From NCBI RefSeq assembly GCF_003012775.1, contig NZ_PXYG01000001.1, positions 186,001 through 250,000 on the forward strand: DNA of 64,000 bases. The letters run 5' to 3'. The notes beneath the pieces were generated by a model that worked only from the letters and a program-made list of their open reading frames with translations, was not told the origin of the DNA and did not search any database. The position numbers and the translations under genes are program-made. This document shows, piece after piece, positions 25,190 through 33,784 of the stretch. Position 1 is the stretch's first letter. Each line of letters opens with the position of its first letter. This stretch comes from Zobellella endophytica. GTDB lineage: Bacteria > Pseudomonadota > Gammaproteobacteria > Enterobacterales > Aeromonadaceae.

Positions 25190-25933
25190 ATGGTAGATAA
25201 ACAAAACATTCAACCAGGTGGGAAGCGTTTTGTTCTTGAGGGGGTAAAGGATTTGCTGCCCATGATCCCGGGCGTATTGCCGTTTGGCCTTATCACCGGG
25301 GCCAACAGTGCCAGCCTGGGGTTGAGCCCCGAGATGACCATAGGGGCCACACTGTTGTTTTTTGCCGGCTCGGCACAGCTCGCCGCCTATCAGCTGATTC
25401 AGGATAATGCACTGCCGGTCGTCATCCTGTTTACCACTCTGATGGTGAATATACGCTTTGTCATTTATAGCGCGGCCTTTGCTCCTCTGTTGCACACGAT
25501 GAAAATCCGCCATAAATGGCCGCTTGCCTACCTGTTGAGCGATCAGGCCTACGGCTTGTGCGCATCAAAATTTGCTCCTGATGACCATGGCCGGGAGAAG
25601 CTGTTTTACTATATCGGGGCGGCAGTGGCGATGTGGGCGAGCTGGGTTGCCTGTGTCATCATGGGGATGCTGGTCGGGGAGAAAATACCCTCATCGTGGT
25701 CGCTTGAGTTTGCCATTCCCCTGGCTTTCCTGGCCATGCTGGTATCGATAATCCGTGACCGGGTATCGTTGATAACGGCGGTTTCCTCCGCGGTGATCGC
25801 GAGTTGTTTTGTTCACCTTCCTTATAATATGGGATTTATCTCGGCCATTATTGGCGGTGTGATCGCCGGTTTTTTCTTCAGCTCCTTTTTTTCCCTAGTA
25901 CGTTTGAAAAACCAGGAGGGGAGAGATGGATAG
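25190..25933 (+). CDS. azlC: AzlC-family branched-chain amino acid exporter large subunit
   Basis: A 247-residue membrane protein with the AzlC signature near the start (LPMIPGVLPFGLITGANS) and MVNIRFVIYSAAFAPLL in the middle. AzlC/AzlD pairs (YgaZH in E. coli) export branched-chain or related amino acids. It overlaps azlD by 8 bases. Its place between a TRAP importer and an imino/amine catabolic set suggests removal of an amino-acid intermediate. Confidence 0.9.
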   Translation: MVDKQNIQPGGKRFVLEGVKDLLPMIPGVLPFGLITGANSASLGLSPEMTIGATLLFFAGSAQLAAYQLIQDNALPVVILFTTLMVNIRFVIYSAAFAPLLHTMKIRHKWPLAYLLSDQAYGLCASKFAPDDHGREKLFYYIGAAVAMWASWVACVIMGMLVGEKIPSSWSLEFAIPLAFLAMLVSIIRDRVSLITAVSSAVIASCFVHLPYNMGFISAIIGGVIAGFFFSSFFSLVRLKNQEGRDG

Positions 25934-26255
25934 TACTTCGCTTTGGCTGCTTTTTATCGCCATCGGCATCGGTACCTTTGCCATTCGCCTGTCGTTCATC
26001 CAGCTCCATGGCAGGGGAGGCTTCAATATGGGGCGATATCAAAAGATATTGCAGCTGTTGGCGCCGGCCGTGCTGGCCGCACTGTCAATCCCCGCCATCG
26101 TGTTTCAACGTGATGACGCCATGGGGGAGCTGAGCATGGTACAAATCGTCGCCGCCGCTGTTACCGCGTTACTATCCTGGTATTTCAAAGGGGTATTCTG
26201 GCCGCTGTTGATGGGCATGGTGACCTTTTGGATGATGCAGTTTTATCAGCTGTGA
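25926..26255 (+). CDS. azlD: AzlD-family small subunit of amino acid exporter
   Basis: A 109-residue protein with three to four hydrophobic segments and the AzlD pattern GTFAIRLSFIQLHG ... LLAPAVLAALSIPAI. GGGGAGAG precedes the ATG inside azlC. The stop is followed by about 250 bases without a gene (26256-26504), in which I see no clear terminator. Confidence 0.88.
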   Translation: MDSTSLWLLFIAIGIGTFAIRLSFIQLHGRGGFNMGRYQKILQLLAPAVLAALSIPAIVFQRDDAMGELSMVQIVAAAVTALLSWYFKGVFWPLLMGMVTFWMMQFYQL

Positions 26256-26504
26256 TAATCCTCGTGCTTCACCTTATTCCTGCCCTCTCTCTGGAGCTTT
26301 TGCTGTACCGCGATGGCCGGCTGAACATCGACCTGCTTCCCGTCGGCTAAGGTGGCGGCGACAGGCATGCGCTTTCTCTGGCCCTGACGATAGCCGGTGG
26401 ATTAGGGCTGTGTCGCAAACAGAATGGTATATCGGCCTGGGCCGGTTTTGTATCCTGCGCCGACCTGACAAGTGCTATACAATGGGAGGAACCGATTTTT
26501 CGCC

Positions 26505-27509
26505 ATGGAAATTGAAAAAAATATTATGACCAAGCATGTAGAGCCGGACAAAATCCTGGTCAGGATGCCGTCATTAAGGGCCGTCAGATCCTTTGTGGCC
26601 GCGGCCAAGTACCTGAGCTTTACCCGGGCTGCGGAGGCGCTCTGTGTTACCCAGGCGGCGATCAGCCGCCAGATCCGCGAGTTGGAGGCCCACCTGGGCG
26701 TGGAACTGTTCAAGCGGACCGGGCGGGCGGTCGAGCTGACCGAGGCCGGCACCCTCTTTTACGACGCGGCCTACCTGTCGTTCGTGAATATTGCCCAGGC
26801 CGCCGAACGTATCCAGAGCACCAGGGCCGGCAAGCCGGCCCTGACCATCTGCTGCTCCACCGCCTTTTCCGGACTCTGGCTGTCGCGCCGCCTGCCCGAC
26901 TTTTTCGCCAACAACCCGGATATCGACATCAATGTGGTGACCACCGGTAACTTCCTGCAGATGGAGCCGGGTGTGCACCCCGACTTGTTTATCAACAAGA
27001 TTTCGGACCCGCGGGAAGGGTATCACTCGATACCCTTGTTTTATGACCTTATCTATCCGGTCTGTACCCCCGATTTTCTGCGGGACAATCCGGCCATCGC
27101 CAGCCTGGAAGGGCTGCGGGACACCGTGCTGCTGAACCTGAGCCCCTATGGCAGAGCGCAGGTGGCCGAACATGTGGACTGGAGCGTCTGGTTTTCCTTT
27201 TTCGATATCAACCTCGAAACCCGTACCCGGGACGACAAGCACCTGTTCAATGCCAATGACTACAACATGTTGATCCAGATGGTGCTGAATCACCAGGGCG
27301 TGTCCCTGGGCTGGCACCACCTGGTGGCGCCGCTGGTGGAGCAGGGCCTGCTGGTCAGGCCGGTGGCGCAGGAGATGATCTTCCGGGAGAAACGGCATTA
27401 CCTCACCTACCCCGAAAGCAAGGCCGATAACGAGGTATTGTGTCGTTTCCGTGACTGGTTCCTCGGCTGCATGGACGACGAGCGGATCTCGGCACTTGAA
27501 GCGAAATAA
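26505..27509 (+). CDS. LysR-family transcriptional regulator
   Basis: A 334-residue LysR protein with HTH LSFTRAAEALCVTQAAISRQ and the usual effector domain (ICCSTAFSGLWLSRRLPDFF). Its HTH is of the same GcvA-like group as the regulator at 4943. The start is uncertain: ATG 26505 is far from GGAGGA, ATG 26526 has no clear site, and a GTG at 26472 is possible. It lies between the TRAP-azl and DapA-like units, both preceded by ATAAC-N5-GTTAT palindromes, the probable binding sites. Confidence 0.85.
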   Translation: MEIEKNIMTKHVEPDKILVRMPSLRAVRSFVAAAKYLSFTRAAEALCVTQAAISRQIRELEAHLGVELFKRTGRAVELTEAGTLFYDAAYLSFVNIAQAAERIQSTRAGKPALTICCSTAFSGLWLSRRLPDFFANNPDIDINVVTTGNFLQMEPGVHPDLFINKISDPREGYHSIPLFYDLIYPVCTPDFLRDNPAIASLEGLRDTVLLNLSPYGRAQVAEHVDWSVWFSFFDINLETRTRDDKHLFNANDYNMLIQMVLNHQGVSLGWHHLVAPLVEQGLLVRPVAQEMIFREKRHYLTYPESKADNEVLCRFRDWFLGCMDDERISALEAK

Positions 27510-27596
27510 ATTGGAGTGGCTCTCATATGGCGCCATTTTGCGTTCATGATTTGGCTCGGTCAATGTCGTGAATGAAGCATGCCTTGGTTAAAATAA

Positions 27597-27611
27597 ATAA
27601 CCTGCCGTTAT
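27597..27611. promoter_or_regulatory. LysR-type operator candidate, second copy
   Basis: ATAAC-CTGCC-GTTAT, followed by CACT as at 21827. The AT-rich 462-bp gap 27510-27971 holds this site, the one at 27819 and an 11-bp inverted repeat (27605-27615 with 27673-27683). No gene is seen in it. Confidence 0.6.
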
Positions 27612-27818
27612 CACTTTTTTGAGGTCAATGTCACTCGTCGTTTCACTCGCTTTATCTTAATGTGTGGCTGTGAGTGATAACGGTTTATCTGTCCTCTCGG
27701 TTTATTGTCCGTTTAATTTATGAAATGATTTTTTATATCAAGTTCTGATTGCGACGTTGTGAAACATTGTCATTTTTGGCCTGTCTTGTGTGGGCTTTTT
27801 TTAGGCTGCCGGGATTGG

Positions 27819-27833
27819 ATAACGTAAGGTTAT
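27819..27833. promoter_or_regulatory. LysR-type operator candidate, third copy
   Basis: ATAAC-GTAAG-GTTAT, the same ATAAC-N5-GTTAT palindrome, 138 bp before the DapA-like start. Confidence 0.58.
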
Positions 27834-27971
27834 GTTTACCCTTCAGTAAATGTTTGTTGTGGCTTCCGGGGGCATCTGGTTAATCTTTCGTTGAACAGAT
27901 AATTGAACCCTGCCTGGATTGTCACATATCCGTTGTGCAGAAAATTGAAACGAAAAGATATAAGGATATAG

Positions 27972-28886
27972 GTGAAACCGATGCGATTCGAAGGAATTTA
28001 CACCCCCGTTATTACCCCTTTTGCCGAAGACAGCAGCATTGATTATCCGGCATTCGAGTCTCTGATCGACTCGCTGGTCGACGCTGGTGTCCATGGCATT
28101 ATCGTCGGTGGCACCACCGGCGAGTACTACGTTGAAACCCTCGAAGAGCGGGTCAAGCTGCTGCAGCTGGCCGTGGCGCGCTGCGCCGGCCGGGTGCCGG
28201 TAATTTTCGGTACCGGCTCCATCAACCCGGAAGAATCGCTGGCATTGGCCAGGGCCGCCGTCGAGCAGCGGGCCGACGCCATCCTGGTGGCCACACCGCC
28301 CTATTCACTGCCCACCGAGCGGGAAGTGGCGGAGCACGTGCTGGCCGTGGACAAGGCCGCCAACCTGCCAGTCATGCTGTACAACTACCCCGCGCGCATG
28401 GGGGTTTCCATGGGCGAGGAATTCTTCGAGCGGGTGAGCGGTTCCGCCAATATCTGCGCCATCAAGGAAAGCTCCGGTGACATCAATCGCCTGCACCTGC
28501 TGGCCAATAACTATCCCGCCATCCAATTGTCCTGCGGCATGGATGACCAAGCGCTGGAGTTCTTTGCCTGGGGCGCGAAGAGCTGGGTCTGTGCCGGCTC
28601 CAACTTCCTCCCCGAAGAGCATGTCGCCCTGTACAACGCCTGCGTGGTGGAAGGCAACTTCGACAAGGGCCGCCGCATCATGGCTGCCATGATGCCGCTG
28701 ATGAGCGTGCTGGAGCAGGGGGGCAAGTTTATCCAGAGCGTCAAATACGGGGTCACCCTGTCCGGTCAGTTCGCCGGCGCTACCCGCAAGCCCCTGCTCG
28801 GCCTGGAAGAAGGCGAGAAACGTGAGCTGGAACAGGTGATCGGCACCCTGAAGGCGACCATCGCCGGCATCCAGAAGGGAGAATAA
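27972..28886 (+). CDS. Dihydrodipicolinate synthase (DapA) family lyase/deaminase
   Basis: A 304-residue class-I-aldolase-fold protein. The Schiff-base lysine is Lys165 in ICAIKESSGD, the phosphate/carboxylate motif is GGTTGEYY, and the tyrosine motif is LYNYPARMG. Many DapA paralogues are not biosynthetic but act on sugar acids or on pyrroline-4-hydroxy-2-carboxylate in hydroxyproline breakdown. With an aldehyde dehydrogenase and a flavoprotein oxidase directly downstream, a catabolic role is likely. GTG 27972 has AAGGA upstream; ATG 27981 is an alternative start. It ends 3 bases before the aldehyde dehydrogenase. Confidence 0.85.
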   Translation: MKPMRFEGIYTPVITPFAEDSSIDYPAFESLIDSLVDAGVHGIIVGGTTGEYYVETLEERVKLLQLAVARCAGRVPVIFGTGSINPEESLALARAAVEQRADAILVATPPYSLPTEREVAEHVLAVDKAANLPVMLYNYPARMGVSMGEEFFERVSGSANICAIKESSGDINRLHLLANNYPAIQLSCGMDDQALEFFAWGAKSWVCAGSNFLPEEHVALYNACVVEGNFDKGRRIMAAMMPLMSVLEQGGKFIQSVKYGVTLSGQFAGATRKPLLGLEEGEKRELEQVIGTLKATIAGIQKGE

Positions 28887-28889
28887 ATC

Positions 28890-30383
28890 ATGAGTGATCT
28901 GTTGACCCGGGAACAATACCACGCCATCGCCGCGGACCTGACATTTCCAACCCTGAGCTTTATCGACGGCCGCTTCCGCCCTGCGCTGTCCGGCAAGACC
29001 CTGCCGACCGCCAATCCGGCCACCGGTGAAGTGCTGGCGGAAATCGCCGCCTGTGGGCGTGAAGACGTGGATCTGGCCGTGCTGGCTGCACGGGAAGCCT
29101 TTGATGATGGTCGTTGGAGCCGCCTGCATCCGGCCGAGCGCAAGAAAGTGCTGGTCAAGCTGGGCGAGCTGATGCAGCAACACAGCCGCGAGCTGGCGGT
29201 GCTGGAAAGCCTCGACTCCGGCAAACCGATTGCCGAGTGCGAGACCGTCGATGTGCCCGAAACAATCCACTTTATCAAGTGGCACGCCGAGTCGACCGAC
29301 AAAATCTACGACCAGACCGCGCCGGTCGGCTCGAACGCCGTGGCCATGGTGGTGCGCGAGCCCATCGGGGTGGTGGGTGCCGTGCTGCCCTGGAACTTCC
29401 CGCTGCTGATGCTGGGCTGGAAGCTGGGGCCGTCGCTGGCGGCCGGCTGCTCGGTGGTGGTCAAGCCCGCCACCCAGACCTCGCTGACCGCCCTGCGCGT
29501 GGCCGAGCTGGCCCAGGAAGCGGGCCTGCCGGCCGGCGTGCTCAACGTGGTCACCGGCCGGGGTTCCGAGGTGGGCGCGGCCCTGGGCCGCCATCCGGAT
29601 GTGGACATGGTGACCTTTACCGGTTCCACCGAAACCGGTCGTCTCTTCCTGAACTACGCCGCCGAATCCAACCTGAAAGAGGTGGTGCTGGAGTGCGGCG
29701 GTAAAAACCCCTGCATCGTGCTGGACGATGCCGAAGATCTGGATACGGTTGCCGACCACGTGGTGGCCGCCGCCTTCTGGAATATGGGAGAGAACTGCTC
29801 CGCCGGCTCCCGCCTTATCGTGCACGAGAAGATCAAGGATGCCCTGCTGGAGCGCGTGTGCGCCAAAACCCGTGAGTGGCGCACCGGCGACCCACTGGAT
29901 CCGGCCAACAAGTTGGGCGCCCTGGTCGACAAGGGCCATTTTGACAAGGTGGTGAGCTACCTGAAACGAGGCAAGGAAGACGGTCACACGCTGTTGCTGG
30001 GTGGCGAACCGATGGAAGGCAACTGTGTACCGCCGACCATTTTCGACGGGGTGAAGAATGGTGATGCCCTGGCGCGGGAAGAGATCTTCGGCCCGATACT
30101 GGTAGTGATCACCGTTGCCAGCATTGAGGAGGCGATCGTGGTCGCCAACGATACCGACTACGGCCTGGCGGCCTCGGTGTTCACGGCCAATGCCAAGAAG
30201 GCGCTGCGTGCGGCCCGGGCGATTCGGGCCGGTACCGTCACGGTGAACTGCTTCGGCGAGGGGGATGCCACCACCCCGTTCGGTGGCTACAAGCAATCCG
30301 GCTTCGGCGGGCGAGACAACTCCATTCATGCCCACGATCAATACACCCAACTGAAGACCATCTGGATTGACCTGAGCGAGTAA
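28890..30383 (+). CDS. Aldehyde dehydrogenase (PuuC-like)
   Basis: A 497-residue NAD(P)-dependent ALDH. Motifs: VLPWNFPLLMLGWKLGPSLA (family Rossmann entry), FTGSTETGR, general base in LECGGKNP and catalytic Cys303 in MGENCSAGS. The C terminus (YTQLKTIWIDL) is close to E. coli PuuC. Candidate substrates are gamma-aminobutyraldehyde-type aldehydes or alpha-ketoglutarate semialdehyde; the DapA-like neighbour favours the latter. Co-transcribed with the lyase upstream. Confidence 0.9.
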   Translation: MSDLLTREQYHAIAADLTFPTLSFIDGRFRPALSGKTLPTANPATGEVLAEIAACGREDVDLAVLAAREAFDDGRWSRLHPAERKKVLVKLGELMQQHSRELAVLESLDSGKPIAECETVDVPETIHFIKWHAESTDKIYDQTAPVGSNAVAMVVREPIGVVGAVLPWNFPLLMLGWKLGPSLAAGCSVVVKPATQTSLTALRVAELAQEAGLPAGVLNVVTGRGSEVGAALGRHPDVDMVTFTGSTETGRLFLNYAAESNLKEVVLECGGKNPCIVLDDAEDLDTVADHVVAAAFWNMGENCSAGSRLIVHEKIKDALLERVCAKTREWRTGDPLDPANKLGALVDKGHFDKVVSYLKRGKEDGHTLLLGGEPMEGNCVPPTIFDGVKNGDALAREEIFGPILVVITVASIEEAIVVANDTDYGLAASVFTANAKKALRAARAIRAGTVTVNCFGEGDATTPFGGYKQSGFGGRDNSIHAHDQYTQLKTIWIDLSE

Positions 30384-30393
30384 CCCGAGAACG

Positions 30394-30447
30394 CCCGGCA
30401 TGATGCCGGGATCCGGTATGGTTTGGGCCTAAAGCCCAAACCATACC
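30394..30447. promoter_or_regulatory. Tandem intercistronic hairpins
   Basis: CCCGGCA-TGA-TGCCGGG (30394-30410) and GGTATGGTTTGGGC with its exact complement around CTAAA (30415-30447). They fill the gap between the aldehyde dehydrogenase and the flavoprotein gene and lack a T tract, so they may be RNA-processing or stability elements. Confidence 0.6.
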
Positions 30448-30477
30448 CCATCGTTTCTCCCCGAGAGGAACTGGATA

Positions 30478-31824
30478 ATGACCAGAACCATCAATGTCAG
30501 CCGCATCCCCAAGGATACCGGGCCTGCCGGCTGGAACTGCATCCTGCCCCCCGCCAAACACTACCCACAGCTGAAGGAAGATATCCGTGCCGACTGGGTG
30601 GTGGTGGGTGGGGGCTTTGCGGGCATTGCCGCTGCCCGGCGCCTGAGCCAGTTGGCCGGCAATGACCGCATCGTGCTGCTGGAAGCGAGCCGGTTGGCGG
30701 AAGGGCCGGCGGGCCGCAACAGCGGCTTTATGATCGACCTGCCCCATGATCTGAATTCGGAAACCTATGCGGGGGCGGCGGACGCCGATGTGCAGCAGAT
30801 CCGGCTCAACCGGGCCGCCATCGACTTTGCCCGCCGGATGGCGGAAGAGTTTGCCATGCCGGAACGGGTGTTCGACCCCTGCGGCAAGCTGACCGGCGCC
30901 GCCTCGTTAAAAGGCGAGCACCATATCGACAGCTATGCGAACCACCTCGCCAGCCTGGGCGAGCAGTATCAATTGCTGGGCGCGGCCGAGATGAAGGCCC
31001 GCACCGGCATCGATTTTTACCGCAAGGGGCTTTATACGCCGGGAGCGGTGATGATCCAGCCGGCGGCCTTTATCCGGATGGCGGCGGAGGGGATTGATGA
31101 ACGCGTTTCTATTTACGAGCAAAGCCCGGTTCTGGCGATGGATCTGGGCGACGAGCATGTGCTGCACACGCCCAAGGCCAGGATCCGCGCCCGTAACGTG
31201 ATACTGGCGGTGAACGGCCATATCCAGTCGTTCGGCTTTTTCCCGCGCCGGTTGCTGCATGTGTTTACCTATGCGTCCATGACCCGAGCCTTGAGCCCGG
31301 AAGAAGTGGCCCGCCTGGGGGGGGACCCCGACTGGGGAGTATTGCCGGCGGATCCCATGGGCACCACGGTGCGCCGGGTATCGAGCCTGATGGGCAGCGG
31401 TGACAGGGTGACGGTGCGCAACCGCTTTACCCTGAACCAGTCCATGGAAATCTCGGAGCGTCATATCCGGGATGTGGTGCGGGCCCATGACAAGGCCTTT
31501 GCCGCCCGTTTTCCCATGCTGGAAGGGGTGCCGATGGAGCATCGCTGGGGCGGGCGGCTGTGTCTGTCCTGGAACTCGGTACCGGCCTTCGGTGAGCTGG
31601 AGCAACGTGTCTTTTCCGCCGCCTGCCAGAATGGCCTGGGGACGGTAAAGGGCACCTTGTCCGGTATGATGGCGGCGGAGCTGGCGATGGGCCAACGTTC
31701 TTCCTTGTTGGATGAGTTTGTTGGCTGTGATTCCCCGCGACAATTGCCGCCCGAACCCTTTCTGTCGGTGGGCGCGAATCTGACCATGCGCTGGAAGGAG
31801 TGGCTGGCAGGTATCGAACTGTAA
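30478..31824 (+). CDS. FAD-dependent amine oxidoreductase (DAO family, PuuB-like)
   Basis: A 448-residue flavoprotein. FAD motif VVVGGGFAGIAAARRLSQ lies at about residues 40-57; EGPAGRNSGFMIDLPHD follows. It is a paralogue of the 11963 protein, sharing the NSGF(V/M)IDLPH signature and the WGGRLCLSWN-type C-terminal FAD motif. GAGAGGAA precedes the ATG. In this operon it should produce the imine or keto intermediate used by the DapA-like and aldehyde dehydrogenase enzymes. Confidence 0.87.
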   Translation: MTRTINVSRIPKDTGPAGWNCILPPAKHYPQLKEDIRADWVVVGGGFAGIAAARRLSQLAGNDRIVLLEASRLAEGPAGRNSGFMIDLPHDLNSETYAGAADADVQQIRLNRAAIDFARRMAEEFAMPERVFDPCGKLTGAASLKGEHHIDSYANHLASLGEQYQLLGAAEMKARTGIDFYRKGLYTPGAVMIQPAAFIRMAAEGIDERVSIYEQSPVLAMDLGDEHVLHTPKARIRARNVILAVNGHIQSFGFFPRRLLHVFTYASMTRALSPEEVARLGGDPDWGVLPADPMGTTVRRVSSLMGSGDRVTVRNRFTLNQSMEISERHIRDVVRAHDKAFAARFPMLEGVPMEHRWGGRLCLSWNSVPAFGELEQRVFSAACQNGLGTVKGTLSGMMAAELAMGQRSSLLDEFVGCDSPRQLPPEPFLSVGANLTMRWKEWLAGIEL

Positions 31825-31877
31825 TGGCCGTGTATCCAGGGATGAACGAGTAAGGTCCCAACCTCGGTGAAACGACA

Positions 31878-31910
31878 AAGCCCCGGACGCAACGCCGGGG
31901 CTTGTTTTTT
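31878..31910 (+). terminator. Rho-independent terminator
   Basis: AAGCCCCGG / CCGGGGCTT stem with an 8-base loop followed by GTTTTTT, 54 bases after the flavoprotein stop. Confidence 0.88.
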
Positions 31911-32100
31911 CGCTTGCCGTTACCACAGCGCATTCGTAAGTAATGCCGAGTATGGCTATCTCCATGCTCAGCTGTGGTTTCATGGAAAACTAAGCGAAAC
32001 TTGGAGAACATTGCCCAGACGCAGCTCTCTGGTTCTCTTTCATACCCGTCCAAACAGAGAGGGGAGGGAAAGGTATATTCCGTGGGTGTAGTCCCACCGA

Positions 32101-32150
32101 CCCGCCAACTGCAACCCCCATCGAAAACGACGTGGGTTGCAGTTGGCGGG
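32101..32150 (+). terminator. Long perfect hairpin before the nhaC end
   Basis: CCCGCCAACTGCAACCC (32101-32117) and its exact complement (32134-32150) form a 17-bp stem, followed by TTTT on the + strand. No + strand gene ends close by, and the - side lacks a T run, so it may be a mobile or secondary terminator. The gap 31825-32172 holds only these two hairpins. Confidence 0.5.
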
Positions 32151-32172
32151 TTTTCCTACAGGGCTCCTGGTG

Positions 32173-33645
32173 TTACTTGGCCCACGCCTGGGTAGCCAGG
32201 GATTCGGTACCGCCGGTTTGAGCGGCTTCCTCCGCACTCAGCCGGGGCGAGAACCAGCCCAGGTAGCCGTACATCATGCCGATCAGCGGCGACAGCCAGC
32301 AGGCGAAGGCCAGGGGGATGTACAGCAGGTTGATGGTGTTGCCCTCCGCAATGCCGAGCCCCAGGGCGGTGATCACCACGGCGCCGCCGGCGTTCCAGGG
32401 CACGAGCGGCGAAATCAGGGTGCCGCCTTCCTCGGTGGCCCGCGACAGGTTCAGGGCCGAGTAGCCCCTGGCCTTGTAGGCCGGCGCAAACATACGGCCG
32501 GGCAGGGCGATGGACAGGTAGGGGTCGCCGCCGATCACATTGGTCATGGCCGAGGTGGCGATGGCCGAGGATTGCATGGCGCCGAAGCTGTTCGAGCGGG
32601 ACAGGATTTTTTCCACTATCACCGCCAGGCAACCGGTGCGTTCCAGCACGCCGCCGAAGGCCAGGGCCACCAGCATCAGGGTGATTACCCAGGTCATGGA
32701 CTGGATGCCGCCGCGGTTGAGCAGGGCGTCTATCTCGTGCACGCCGGTCTCTATCCGGTAGCCGCTGAACATGAACTCGAAGGCCTGCTGCAGATGCACT
32801 CCCTGCATCAGCATGGCGGTGGCCAGGCCCAGCATGGCGCCGGCGAACAGGGTAGGCAGGGCGGGCATTTTCTTCAGCGCCAGCACCACGGTTACCGCCA
32901 GCGGCAGCAGCAGGGGCCAGGACAGGCTGAAGTGCTGATCCAGGCCGCCGATGATGTTCTCGATGCGGACAAAGTCCACCGCCTGATCGCCGATCAGGCT
33001 GAATCCCGCCACAAGGTAGACGACCAGGGCGATCAGCATGGCGGGGATGGTGGTGGGCAGCATGTTGCGGATATGGGCGAACAAGTCCACTCCGGTCACG
33101 GCCGGCGCCAGGTTGGTGGTGTCCGACAGCGGCGACATCTTGTCGCCGAAGAAGGCGCCCGACACCACGGCGCCAGCGGTCCAGTACATGGGGATGTCGA
33201 AGCCGTTGCCGATGCCCATCAGGGCCAGGCCGACGGTGCCGGTGGTGCCCCAGGAGGTGCCGAGCGACACCGACACCAGGGCGCAGATCAGCACGCTGGC
33301 GGCCAGGAACAGCTCGGGCGAAATCAGGCTCAGGCCCAGCTTGATCAGATAGGGCACAGTGCCGCTGGCAATCCAGATACCGATGATCATGCCGACGATG
33401 ATGAGGATGCCCACCGACTGCAGGCCCAGGCGCACCACGTGCATGATGCCGTCTTCCATGTCGTGCCAGCGGTAGCCGCGCAGCCAGCCGATCAGGGCGG
33501 TCACGGCCACGCCGATGGCGAGCGGGATATGGGGGGTGAAATTGTTGAAATAAAACAGCTGTATGCCCAGCACTACAAAGGTCAGGGCGATGGGCAGGCA
33601 GGCCAGCCAGAAGCCGGGTTTTTGAGGCATTCTCGTTGTCATCAT
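32173..33645 (-). CDS. NhaC-family Na+/H+ antiporter
   Basis: A 490-residue protein with about 12 membrane segments. NhaC features include SLGTSWGTTGTVGLALMG, FFGDKMSPLSDTTNLAPA and VIGGDPYLSIALPGRMF. AAGGAGAG precedes ATG 33645. It might expel the sodium brought in by the BCCT and TRAP importers of this region; that link is inference. It is transcribed toward the catabolic operon and separately from the sensor gene behind it. Confidence 0.9.
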   Translation of the reverse strand: MMTTRMPQKPGFWLACLPIALTFVVLGIQLFYFNNFTPHIPLAIGVAVTALIGWLRGYRWHDMEDGIMHVVRLGLQSVGILIIVGMIIGIWIASGTVPYLIKLGLSLISPELFLAASVLICALVSVSLGTSWGTTGTVGLALMGIGNGFDIPMYWTAGAVVSGAFFGDKMSPLSDTTNLAPAVTGVDLFAHIRNMLPTTIPAMLIALVVYLVAGFSLIGDQAVDFVRIENIIGGLDQHFSLSWPLLLPLAVTVVLALKKMPALPTLFAGAMLGLATAMLMQGVHLQQAFEFMFSGYRIETGVHEIDALLNRGGIQSMTWVITLMLVALAFGGVLERTGCLAVIVEKILSRSNSFGAMQSSAIATSAMTNVIGGDPYLSIALPGRMFAPAYKARGYSALNLSRATEEGGTLISPLVPWNAGGAVVITALGLGIAEGNTINLLYIPLAFACWLSPLIGMMYGYLGWFSPRLSAEEAAQTGGTESLATQAWAK

Positions 33646-33784
33646 GGTTCTCTCCTTAGATCCTGCGCAGGTAACCGGCGTTGTTGTCGGACCTGCATCG
33701 ATTATCCCGAGGGATACCTCAGGCTAAGGGGTGACTGTAAAGAGGGTTTGCGCCGGCTGTGCGGAATTGTAAAAAGTTGTACCG

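Noticed and set aside
28305-30401. A 698-codon frame antisense to the DapA-like and PuuC-like genes
   Set aside because: No motif or ribosome site; explained by codon bias of the real genes.
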